Below, piece after piece: positions 1-8,927 of a stretch of DNA of 17,549 nucleotides. The notes below the pieces were generated by a model. The model did not search any database, was not told where the DNA came from, and worked only from the letters and a program-made list of their open reading frames with translations. The stretch lies in the NCBI GenBank assembly GCA_009760855.2, contig WPIO01000622.1, forward strand, positions 1-17,549, written 5' to 3'. Positions within the stretch are counted from its first letter, which is position 1. Each line of letters begins with the position of its first letter. The stretch comes from Cristatella mucedo (Eukaryota; Bryozoa; Phylactolaemata; Cristatellidae). Made by a program: the position numbers and the translations under genes.

Positions 1-1184
1 GGTAGGCTGGCAGACTGCTGCGCCTTGGTTCATGCATTTCGCAGGTAAATAACTTATTTAGCAAGTGTTTCACAGCAGATCACGGAATTTCTAGAAACTT
101 CAAATCTGTTCGTCGGACCGTGCTGTAGCTGGCAGCAGAGTGCTGCACTTTTTTTTAAGCATTTCGCACTCAAATAACACATTTCGCACGAGTTCGCAGC
201 AGATCGCGGAATATCCTGAACTTTAAATCTGCTCTTCGGCGTGCTGTACCGGGTAGCAGAGTGAGGCACCTTGTTTCAAGCATTTCGCACTTGCTTGACT
301 TATTTCACACTAGTTCGCAGCAGATCGCGGAATATTCAGAAACTTTGAATCTGCTCTTCGTAGCGTGAGGTAGCTGGCAGCAGAGTGCTGCCCCTTGTTT
401 TAAGCATTTCGCACTTGAATAACACATTTCGCACGAGTTCGCAGCAGATCGCGGAATATCTCGAAACTTCAAATCTGGTCGTCGGAACGTGTGCTGAGTA
501 TGGCAGCTGACTGCTGCACCTTGTTTCATGCATTTCGCAGGTAAATAACTTATTTCGCAAGAGTTCGCAGCAGATCACAGAATATCTAGAAACTTCAAAT
601 CTGTTCGTCGGAACCTTCGTGCTGTAACTGCTGGCAGCAGAGTGCTGCACCTTGGTTCAAGCATTTCGCACTCAAATAACACATTTCGCACGAGTTCGCA
701 GCAGATCGCTGGAATATCTTCAGAAACTTCAAAATCTGCTAGTCGGAAGTGTGTGCTGTAGCTGTAGCAGAGTGCTGCACCTAGTTTTCAAGCATTTCGC
801 ACACTTGATAGCACATTTCGCACGAGTTCGCAGCAGATCGCGGAATATCCAGAAACTTCAAATCTGCTCTTCGGAGCGTGCCGTAGCTGGCAGCAGAGTG
901 CTGCACTTTGTTTCAAGCATTTCGCACTTGAATAACTCATTTCGCACGAGTTCGCAGCGGATCGCTGGATATCTAGAAACTTCAAATCTGCTTGTCGGAA
1001 CGTGTGCTGGCTGGTAGCAGAGTGCTTCACCTTGTTTTAAGCATGTTGCACGCAAATAACACGTTTCGCACGAGTTCGCAGCAGATCACGGAACATCTCG
1101 AAACTTCAAATCTGCTCGTCGGAGCGTGCTGTAGCTGGCAGCAAAGTGCTGCACCTTGGTTTAAGCATTTCGCACTCAAATAAC
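1..1184 (+). repeat. Left mosaic flank, about 10 irregular monomers
   Basis: The landmark spacing here is uneven (124, 121, 124, 126, 134, 129, 124, 124, 124), unlike the regular units to the right. Monomers mix features of different HOR positions: about 1-150 resembles m26-m27, 218-250 resembles m2 or m24 (CTTTAAATCTGCTCTTCGG then GAGGCACC), 339-370 resembles m15, and 950-1120 resembles m11-m12. Small insertions occur, such as additional bases near 620-640 and 740-760. This order is not repeated elsewhere in the window. It is either an array stretch less affected by homogenisation or a region with more sequence error. Confidence 0.75.
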
Positions 1185-1330
1185 TTATTTCGCAAGAGTT
1201 CACAGCAGATCACGGAATTTCTAGAAACTTCAAATCTGTTCGTCGGAGCGTGCTGTAGCTGGCAGCTGAGTGCTGCACATTGGTTCAAGCATTTCGCACG
1301 TAAATAACACATTTCGCACGAGTTCGCAGC

Positions 1331-1371
1331 AGTTCACGGAATATTCATATTTTTAAAATCAATTTTTCGAA
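1331..1371 (+). repeat. A/T-rich variant core of m1, copy 1
   Basis: Where other monomers have GAAACTTCAAATCTGCTCG, this one has CATATTTTTAAAATCAATTT. It is preceded by AGCAGTTCACGG rather than AGCAGATCGCGG. The flanks are ordinary monomer sequence, and total monomer length is kept at 124 bp (1224 to 1472 is exactly 248). Confidence 0.88.
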
Positions 1372-2427
1372 GCGTGCTGTAGCTGGCTGGGGAGTGCTGC
1401 ATCTTTTTTCAAGCATTTCGCACTTGAAGAACACATTTCGCACGAGTTCGCAGCAGATCGAGAAATATCCTGAAACTTCAAATCTGCTCTTCGGAGCATG
1501 CCGTACCGGCAGCAGAGTGAGGCACCTTGTTTCAAGCATTTCGCACTTAATAAACTCATTTCGCACGAGTTGGCAGCAAATCGCGGAATATCCAGAAACT
1601 TCAAATCTGCTCGTCGGAGCGAGCTCTGGTAGGCAGCAGACTGCTGCACCTTGTTTCATGCATTTCGAAGGTAAATAACTTATTTCGCAAGAGTTCACAG
1701 CACATCACGGAATTTCTAGAAACTTCAAATCTGTTCGTCGGAGCGTGCTGTAGCTGGCAGCAGAGTGCTGCACTTTGGTTTATGCATTTCGCACTCAAAT
1801 AACACATTTCGCATGAGTTCCCAGCAGATCGCGGAATATCTTCGAACTTCAAATCTGCTAGCCGGAGCGTGCTGTAGCCTGTCGCAGAGTGCTGCACCTA
1901 GTTTCAAGCATTTCGCACTTGCTTGACTTATTTCACACTAGTTCGCAGCAGATCGCTGAATATGCAGAAACTTTAAATCTGCTCTTCGTAGCGTGCCGTA
2001 GCTGGCAGCAGAGTGCTGCACCCTTGTTCACTCATTTCGCACTTGAATAACACATTTCGCACGAGTTCGCAGCGGATCGCTGGATATCTAGAAACTTCAT
2101 ATCTGCTTGTCGGAACGTGTGCTGGCTGGTAGCAGAGTGCTTCACCTTGTTTTAAGCATGTCGCACGCAAATAACACTACGTTTTCGCACGAGTTCGCAG
2201 CAGATCACGGAACATCTCGAAACTTCAAATCTGCTCGTTGGAGCGTGTTCTAGTAGGCAGCAGACTGCTGCACCTTGTTTCATGCATTTCGAAGGTAAAT
2301 AACTTATTTCGCAAGAGTTCACAGCAGATCACGGAATTTCTAGAAACTTCAAATCTGTTCGTCGGAGCGTGCTGTAGCTGGCAGCAAAGTGCTGCACTTT
2401 GGTTTAAGCATTTCGCACTCAAATAAC

Positions 2428-2715
2428 ACGTTTCGCACGAGTTCGCAGCGGATCGCTGGATATCTAGAAACTTCAAATCTGCTTGTCGGAACGTGTGCTG
2501 GCTGGTAGCAGAGTGTTTCACCTTGTTTTAAGCATGTCGCACGCAAATAACACGTTTCGCACGAGTTCGCAGTGGATCGCTGGATATCTAGAAACTTCAA
2601 ATCTGCTTGTCGGAACGTGTGCTGGCTGGTAGCAGAGTGAGTGCACCTTGTTTTAAGCATGTTGCACGCAAATAACACGTTTCCCACGAGTTCGCAGCAG
2701 ATCACGGAACATCTC
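2428..2715 (+). repeat. Local doublet m10-m11 within the HOR
   Basis: Two adjacent monomers (landmarks 2467 and 2591) are nearly identical: both have GGATCGCTGGATATCTAG, CTGCTTGTCGGAACG and TTTTAAGCATG. m7 (2091) is the same type. Equivalent doublets are at 6256-6543 and about 9982-10269. This is a recent tandem duplication inside the HOR, since most neighbouring monomers differ much more from each other. Confidence 0.75.
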
Positions 2716-2983
2716 GAAACTTCAAATCTGCTCGTCGGAGCGAGCTCTGGTAGGCAGCAGACTGCTGCACCTTGTTTCATGCATTTCGAAGGTAAATAAC
2801 TTATTTCGCAAGAGTTCACAGCACATCACGGAATTTCTAGAAACTTCAAATCTGTTCGTCGGAGCGTGCTGTAGCTGGCAGCAGAGTGCTGCACTTTGGT
2901 TTATGCATTTCGCACTCAAATAACACATTTCGCATAAGTTCGAAGCAGATCGCGGAATATCTTCGAACTTCAAATCTGCTAAC

Positions 2984-3124
2984 CGGAGCGTGCTGTAGCC
3001 TGTAGCAGAGTGCTGCACCTAGTTTCAAGCCTTTCACACTTGCCTGACTTATTTCACACTAGTTTGCAGCAGATCGCGGAATATTCAGAAACTTTGAATC
3101 TGCTCTTCGTAGCGTGAGGTAGCT
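2984..3124 (+). repeat. Monomer m15 of copy 1, absent from copy 2
   Basis: m15 carries AGCCTTTCACACTTGCCTGAC, cut short here as AGCCTTTCACACTTGCC, then AGTTTGCAGCAG, TTCAGAAACTTTGAATC and GCGTGAGGTAGCT. It is present in copy 1 (landmark 3088), copy 3 (about 10641) and the 14.4-kb block (about 14418), but not in copy 2. There the text passes from the m14 sequence GAGCGTGCTGTAGC to the m15 tail CTGGCAGCAGAGTGC near 6822-6832. Limits are approximate because neighbouring monomers share sequence. Confidence 0.8.
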
Positions 3125-4071
3125 AGCAGCAGAGTGCTGCACCCTTGTTCAAGCATTTCGCACTAGAACAACACATTTCGCACGAGTTCGCCGTAGATCG
3201 CTAAATATCTAGAAACTTCAAATCTGCTCCTCTGACCTTATGCTGGCTGGCAGCAAAGTGCTGCACGTATTTTCAAGCATTTCGCACTTGAATAACTATT
3301 TTCGCACGAGTTCGCAGCAGATCACAGAATATCTAGAAACTTCAAATCGGCTCGTCGCAGCCTGCTCTGGCTGGCAGCAGACGGCTGCACCTATTTTCAA
3401 GCATTTCTCACTTGAATAACTCATCTCACTCGTGTTTCCAGCAGATCGTGGAATATCTAGAAACTTCAAATCTGCTCGTCGGAGCGTGTGCTGGCTGGTA
3501 GCAGAGTCCTTCACCTTGTTTTAAGCATGTCCCACACAAATAACACGTTTCGCACGAGTTGGCAGCAAATCGCGGAATATCCAGAAACTTCAAATCTGCT
3601 CTTCGCAGCTTGAGGTAGCTGGCAGCAGAGTGCTGCACTTTGTTTCAAGCATTTCACACATAAATAACTACTTTCGCACGTGTTCGCAGCGGATCGCTGG
3701 ATATCTAGAAACTTCAAATCTGCTTGTCGGAACGTGTGGTGGCTGGCAGCAGAGTGCTGCACCTTGCTTTAAGCATTTCGCACTTTAAAAACTCATTTCG
3801 CTCGAGTTCACAGCAGATCGCGGAATATCTCGAAACTTCAAATCTGCTCGTCGGAGCGTGCTCTAGTAGGCAGCAGACTGCAGCCTCTTGTTTTATGTAT
3901 TTCGCAGTTAAATAACTTATTTTGCAAGAGTTCACAGCAGATCACGGAATTTCTAGAAACTTCAAATCTGTTCGTCGGAGCGTGCTGTAGCTGGCAGCAG
4001 AGTGCTGCACATTCGTTCAAGCATTTCGCACTCAAATAACACATTTCGCACGAGTTCGCAGCAGTTCACGG

Positions 4072-4104
4072 AATATTCAAATTTTTCAAATCAATTTTTT
4101 GAAG
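4072..4104 (+). repeat. A/T-rich variant core of m23, copy 1
   Basis: It reads TTCAAATTTTTCAAATCAAT and then a T run with GAAGCG. It is related to the m1 core but has CAAATTTTTC in place of CATATTTTTA. Equivalent copies lie at 7775-7807 (copy 2), about 11629-11659 (copy 3) and about 15251-15283 (right block). Confidence 0.85.
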
Positions 4105-4319
4105 CGTGCTGTAGCTGGCTGGGGAGTGCTGCACCTTTTTTCAAGCATTTCGCACTTGAAGAACACATTTCGCACGAGTACGCAGCAGATCGAGAAATAT
4201 CCTGAAATTTTAAATCTGCTCTTCGGAGCATGCCGCACCGGGCAGCAGAGTGAGGCACCTTGTTTCAAGCATTTCGCACTTGAATAACACAATTCGCACG
4301 AGTTCGCAGCAATTCACGG

Positions 4320-4352
4320 AATATTCAGATTTTTCAAATCAAGTTTTCGCAG
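4320..4352 (+). repeat. A/T-rich variant core of m25, copy 1
   Basis: It reads TTCAGATTTTTCAAATCAAG, then TTTTCGCAGGG. It lies two monomers after m23, with m24 between them. Counterparts are at 8023-8055, about 11874-11906 and about 15497-15529. Unlike m1 and m23 it has an ordinary GCTGGCAGCAGAGTGCTGC downstream, so it is a separate subtype. Confidence 0.85.
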
Positions 4353-4974
4353 GGTGCGGTAGCTGGCAGCAGAGTGCTGCACCTTGTTTTAGGCATTTCG
4401 CACTTGAATAACTCATTTCGCACGAGTTCGCAGCAGATTGCGGAATATCTCGAAACTTCAAATCTGCTCGTCGGAACGTGCTCTGGTAGGCAGCAGACTG
4501 CTGCACCTTGTTTCATGCATTTCGCAGGTAAATAACTTATTTGGCAAGAGTTCACAGCAGATCACGAAATTTCTAGAAACTTCAAATCTGTTCGTCGGAC
4601 CGTGCTGTAGCCGGCAGCAGAGTGCTGCACTTTGGTTTAAGCATTTCGCACTCAAATAACACATTTCGCATGAGTTCGCAGCAGATCGCTGTATATCTTC
4701 GAACTTCAAATCTGCTAGCCGGAGCGTGCTGTAGCCTGTAGCAGAGTGCAGCACCTAGTTTCAAGCATTTCGCACTTGCTTGACTTATTTCACACTAGTT
4801 CGCAGCAGATCGCAGAATATCCAGAAACTTTAAATCTGCTCTTCGTAGCGTGCCGTAGCTGGCAGCAGAGTGCTGCATCCTTGTTCAAGCATTTCGCACT
4901 TGACTAACATATTTCGCACGAGTTCGCAGAAGATCGCTAAATATCTCGAAACTTCAAATCTGCTCTTCTGACCT

Positions 4975-5000
4975 TGTGCTGGCTTATTTCATGCATTTCG
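4975..5000 (+). other. 20-bp deletion at the copy 1/copy 2 boundary
   Basis: At 4979 the text reads GCTGGCTTATTTCATG. The equivalent boundary between copies 2 and 3 (about 8684-8715) reads GCTGGCT, then 20 further bases (GGCAGCAGACGGCTGCACCT), then TGTTTCATG. The segment lost contains the CAG/CTG dyad of this monomer. The spacing from m30 to the next m0 is 104 bp (4948 to 5052) instead of 124. Confidence 0.85.
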
Positions 5001-5158
5001 CAGGTAAATAACTTATTTCGCAAGAGGTCACAGCAGATCACGGAATTTCTAGAAACTTCAAATCTGTTCGTCGGAGCGTGCTGTAGCTGGCAGCTGAGTG
5101 CTGCACATTGGTTCAAGCATTTCCGACGTAAATAACACATTTCGCACGAGTTCGCAGC

Positions 5159-5199
5159 AGTTCACGGAATATTCATATTTTTAAAATCAATTTTTCGAA
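5159..5199 (+). repeat. A/T-rich variant core of m1, copy 2
   Basis: Same variant as at 1331-1371, reading CATATTTTTAAAATCAATTT and then TTCGAAGCG. It is followed by GCTGGCTGGGGAGTGCTGCA, as in every monomer of this class. Confidence 0.88.
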
Positions 5200-6814
5200 G
5201 CGTGCTGTAGCTGGCTGGGGAGTGCTGCATCTTTTTTCAAGAATTTCGCACTTGAAGAACACATTTCGCACGAGTTCGCAGCAGATGGAGAAATATCCTG
5301 AAACTTTAAATCTGCTCTTCGGAGAATACCGTACCGGGCAGCAGAGTGAGGCACCTTTTTTCAAGCATTTCGCACTTGAATAACTCATTTCGCACGAGTT
5401 GGCAGCAAATCGCGGAATATCCAGAAACTTCAAATCTGCTCGTCGGAGCGAGCTCTGGTAGGCAGCAGACTGCTGCACCTTGTTTCATGCATTTCGAAGG
5501 TAAATAACTTATTTCGCAAGAGTTCACAGCACATCACGGAATTTCTAGAAACTTCAAATCTGTTCGTCGGAGCGTGCTGTAGCTGGCAGCAGAGTGCTGC
5601 ACTTTGGTTTATGCATTTCGCACTCAAATAACACATTTCGCATGAGTTCCCAGCAGATCGCGGAATATCTTCGAACTTCAAATCTGCTAGCCGGAGCGTG
5701 CTGTAGCCTGTCGCAGAGTGCTGCACCTAGTTTCAAGCATTTCGCGCACTTGCTTGACTTATTTCACACTAGTTCGCAGCAGATCGCTGAATATGCAGAA
5801 ACTTTAAATCTGCTCTTCGTAGCGTGCCGTAGCTGGCAGCAGAGTGCTGCACCCTTGTTCACTCATTTCGCACTTGAATAACACATTTCGCACGAGTTCG
5901 CAGCGGATCGCTGGATATCTAGAAACTTCATATCTGCTTGTCGGAACGTGTGCTGGCTGGTAGCAGAGTGCTTCACCTTGTTTTAAGCATGTCGCACGCA
6001 AATAACACGTTTCGCACGAGTTCGCAGCAGATCACGGAACATCTCGAAACTTCAAATCTGCTCGTTGGAGCGTGTTCTAGTAGGCAGCAGACTGCTGCAC
6101 CTTGTTTCATGCATTTCGAAGTAAAAATAACTTATTTCGCAAGAGTTCACAGCAGATCACGGAATTTCTAGAAACTTCAAATCTGTTCGTCGGAGCGTGC
6201 TGTAGCTGGCAGCAAAGTGCTGCACTTTGGTTTAAGCATTTCGCACTCAAATAACACGTTTCGCACGAGTTCGCAGCGGATCGCTGGATATCTAGAAACT
6301 TCAAATCTGCTTGTCGGAACGTGTGCTGGCTGGTAGCAGAGTGTTTCACCTTGTTTTAAGCATGTCGCACGCAAATAACACGTTTCGCACGAGTTCGCAG
6401 TGGATCGCTGGATATCTAGAAACTTCAAATCTGCTTGTCGGAACGTGTGCTGGCTGGTAGCAGAGTGCTTCACCTTGTTTTAAGCATGTTGCACGCAAAT
6501 AACACGTTTCCCACGAGTTCGCAGCAGATCACGGAACATCTCGAAACTTCAAATCTGCTCGTCGGAGCGAGCTCTGGTAGGCAGCAGACTGCTGCACCTT
6601 GTTTCATGCATTTCGCAGGTAAATAACTTATTTCGCAAGAGTTCACAGCAAATCACGGAATTTCTAGAAACTTCAAATCTGTTCGTCGGAGCGTGCTGTA
6701 GCTGGCAGCAGAGTGCTGCACTTTGGTTTAAGCATTTCGCACTCAAATAACACATTTCGCATAAGTTCGAAGCAGATCGCGGAATATCTTCGAACTTCAA
6801 ATCTGCTAACCGGA

Positions 6815-6835
6815 GCGTGCTGTAGCTGGCAGCAG
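6815..6835 (+). other. Unequal-crossover junction m14/m15 in copy 2
   Basis: Upstream, bases read as m14 (CTAACCGGAGCGTGCTGTAG); downstream they read as the end of m15 and start of m16 (CTGGCAGCAGAGTGCTGCACCC). The two monomers share GTAGC at this point, so the exchange lies at about 6822-6826. The product is one monomer shorter and keeps the 124-bp phase, as expected from out-of-register recombination between adjacent monomers. Confidence 0.8.
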
Positions 6836-7774
6836 AGTGCTGCACCCTTGTTCAAGCATTTCGCACTAGAACAACACATTTCGCACGAGTTCGCCGTAGA
6901 TCGCTAAATATCTAGAAACTTCAAATCTGCTCCTCTGACCTTATGCTGGCTGGCAGCAAAGTGCTGCACGTATTTTCAAGCATTTCGCACTTGAATAACT
7001 ATTTTCGCACGAGTTCGCAGCAGATCACAGAATATCTAGAAACTTCAAATCGGCTCGTCGCAGCCTGCTCTGGCTGGCAGCAGACGGCTGCACCTATTTT
7101 CAAGCATTTCTCACTTGAATAACTCATCTCACTCGTGTTTCCAGCAGATCGTGGAATATCTAGAAACTTCAAATCTGCTCGTCGGAGCGTGTGCTGGCTG
7201 GTAGCAGAGTCCTTCACCTTGTTTTAAGCATGTCCCACACAAATAACACGTTTCGCACGAGTTGGCAGCAAATCGCGGAATATCCAGAAACTTCAAATCT
7301 GCTCTTCGCAGCTTGAGGTAGCTGGCAGCAGAGTGCTGCACTTTGTTTCAAGCATTTCACACATAAATAACTACTTTCGCACGTGTTCGCAGCGGATCGC
7401 TGGATATCTAGAAACTTCAAATCTGCTTGTCGGAACGTGTGCTGGCTGGCAGCAGAGTGCTGCACCTTGCTTTAAGCATTTCGCACTTTAAAAACTCATT
7501 TCGCTCGAGTTCACAGCAGATCGCGGAATATCTCGAAACTTCAAATCTGCTCGTCGGAGCGTGCTCTAGTAGGCAGCAGACTGCAGCCTCTTGTTTCATG
7601 TATTTCGCAGTTAAATAACTTATTTTGCAAGAGTTCACAGCAGATCACGGAATTTCTAGAAACTTCAAATCTGTTCGTCGGAGCGTGCTGTAGCTGGCAG
7701 CAGAGTGCTGCACATTCGTTCAAGCATTTCGCACTCAAATAACACATTTCGCACGAGTTCGCAGCAGTTCACGG

Positions 7775-8055
7775 AATATTCAAATTTTTCAAATCAATTT
7801 TTTGAAGCGTGCTGTAGCTGGCTGGGGAGTGCTGCACCTTTTTTCAAGCATTTCGCACTTGAAGAACACATTTCGCACGAGTACGCAGCAGATCGAGAAA
7901 TATCCTGAAATTTTAAATCTGCTCTTCGGAGCATGCCGCACCGGGCAGCAGAGTGAGGCACCTTGTTTCAAGCATTTCGCACTTGAATAACACAATTCGC
8001 ACGAGTTCGCAGCAATTCACGGAATATTCAGATTTTTCAAATCAAGTTTTCGCAG
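7775..8055 (+). repeat. m23-m24-m25 variant trio, copy 2
   Basis: Two A/T-rich cores flank one ordinary monomer (m24, marked by CCTGAAATTTTAAATC and GAGGCACC). The trio is essentially identical to 4072-4352 at offset 3703, and it recurs in copy 3 and the right block. Confidence 0.85.
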
Positions 8056-8886
8056 GGTGCGGTAGCTGGCAGCAGAGTGCTGCACCTTGTTTTAGGCATT
8101 TCGCACTTGAATAACTCATTTCGCACGAGTTCGCAGCAGATTGCGGAATATCTCGAAACTTCAAATCTGCTCGTCGGAACGTGCTCTGGTAGGCAGCAGA
8201 CTGCTGCACCTTGTTTCATGCATTTCGCAGGTAAATAACTTATTTGGCAAGAGTTCACAGCAGATCACGAAATTTCTAGAAACTTCAAATCTGTTCGTCG
8301 GACCGTGCTGTAGCCGGCAGCAGAGTGCTGCACTTTGGTTTAAGCATTTCGCACTCAAATAACACATTTCGCATGAGTTCGCAGCAGATCGCTGTATATC
8401 TTCGAACTTCAAATCTGCTAGCCGGAGCGTGCTGTAGCCTGTAGCAGAGTGCAGCACCTAGTTTCAAGCATTTCGCACTTGCTTGACTTATTTCACACTA
8501 GTTCGCAGCAGATCGCAGAATATCCAGAAACTTTAAATCTGCTCTTCGTAGCGTGCCGTAGCTGGCAGCAGAGTGCTGCATCCTTGTTCAAGCATTTCGC
8601 ACTTGACTAACATATTTCGCACGAGTTCGCAGAAGATCGCTAAATATCTCGAAACTTCAAATCTGCTCTTCTGACCTTGTGCTGGCTGGCAGCAGACGGC
8701 TGCACCTTGTTTCATGCATTTCGCAGGTAAATAACTTATTTCGCAAGAGGTCACAGCAGATCACGGAATTTCTAGAAACTTCAAATCTGTTCGTCGGAGC
8801 GTGCTGTAGCTGGCAGCTGAGTGCTGCACATTGGTTCAAGCATTTCCGACGTAAATAACACATTTCGCACGAGTTCGCAGCAGTTC

Positions 8887-8927
8887 ACGGAATATTCATA
8901 TTTTTAAAATCAATTTTTTTTTTCGCA
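8887..8927 (+). repeat. A/T-rich variant core of m1, copy 3, with expanded T run
   Basis: The core matches those of copies 1 and 2, but the T run is lengthened to ten bases (8914-8923), and the bases after it are CGCAGCG instead of CGAAGCG. The same altered ending recurs in the decayed junction at 12759-12773. Confidence 0.85.

Larger units (their letters stand above)
1185..5012 (+). repeat. Higher-order repeat copy 1 (31 monomers)
   Basis: This is the most complete unit and is used for numbering. Landmark positions for m0-m30 are 1224, ~1348, 1472, 1595, 1719, 1844, 1967, 2091, 2219, 2343, 2467, 2591, 2716, 2840, 2965, 3088, 3212, 3336, 3460, 3584, 3708, 3832, 3956, ~4080, 4204, ~4328, 4452, 4576, 4701, 4824 and 4948. 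The left edge is where near-identity with copy 2 begins (around 1185 against 5013, offset 3828). The length is 31 x 124 minus about 16 bp, explained mainly by a 20-bp deletion at the copy 1/copy 2 junction and a private insertion of about 4 bp near 2176-2186. Diagnostic marks include GCTGAGTGCTGCACATTGG in m0, A/T-rich cores in m1, m23 and m25, GAGGCACC in m2 and m24, and CTAACCGG in m14. Confidence 0.9.
5013..8735 (+). repeat. Higher-order repeat copy 2 (30 monomers, m15 missing)
   Basis: It matches copy 1 almost base for base, at offset about 3828 up to m14 (1601 aligns with 5430, 2722 with 6549) and at 3703 from m16 onward (3296 with 6999, 4458 with 8161). The change of 124-125 bp is the loss of exactly one monomer, m15. 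Landmarks include m0 5052, m2 5300, m3 5424, m4 5548, m5 5673, m6 5798, m7 5922, m8 6046, m9 6171, m14 6792 and m16 6915. Copy 2 begins just after the 20-bp deletion near 4985. Its right neighbour starts with the same m0 mark, GCTGAGTGCTGCACATTGG, near 8815. Confidence 0.9.

Noticed and set aside
652-1017. Forward-strand 121-codon open frame
   Set aside because: It lies in ordinary monomers with irregular indels. The peptide is repetitive and has no domain, and no counterpart of this length exists in the regular HOR copies.
8914-8923. Run of ten T as a retroelement tail or Pol III terminator
   Set aside because: It is an expansion of the shorter T run in the same m1 position of copies 1 and 2, with ordinary satellite on both sides.
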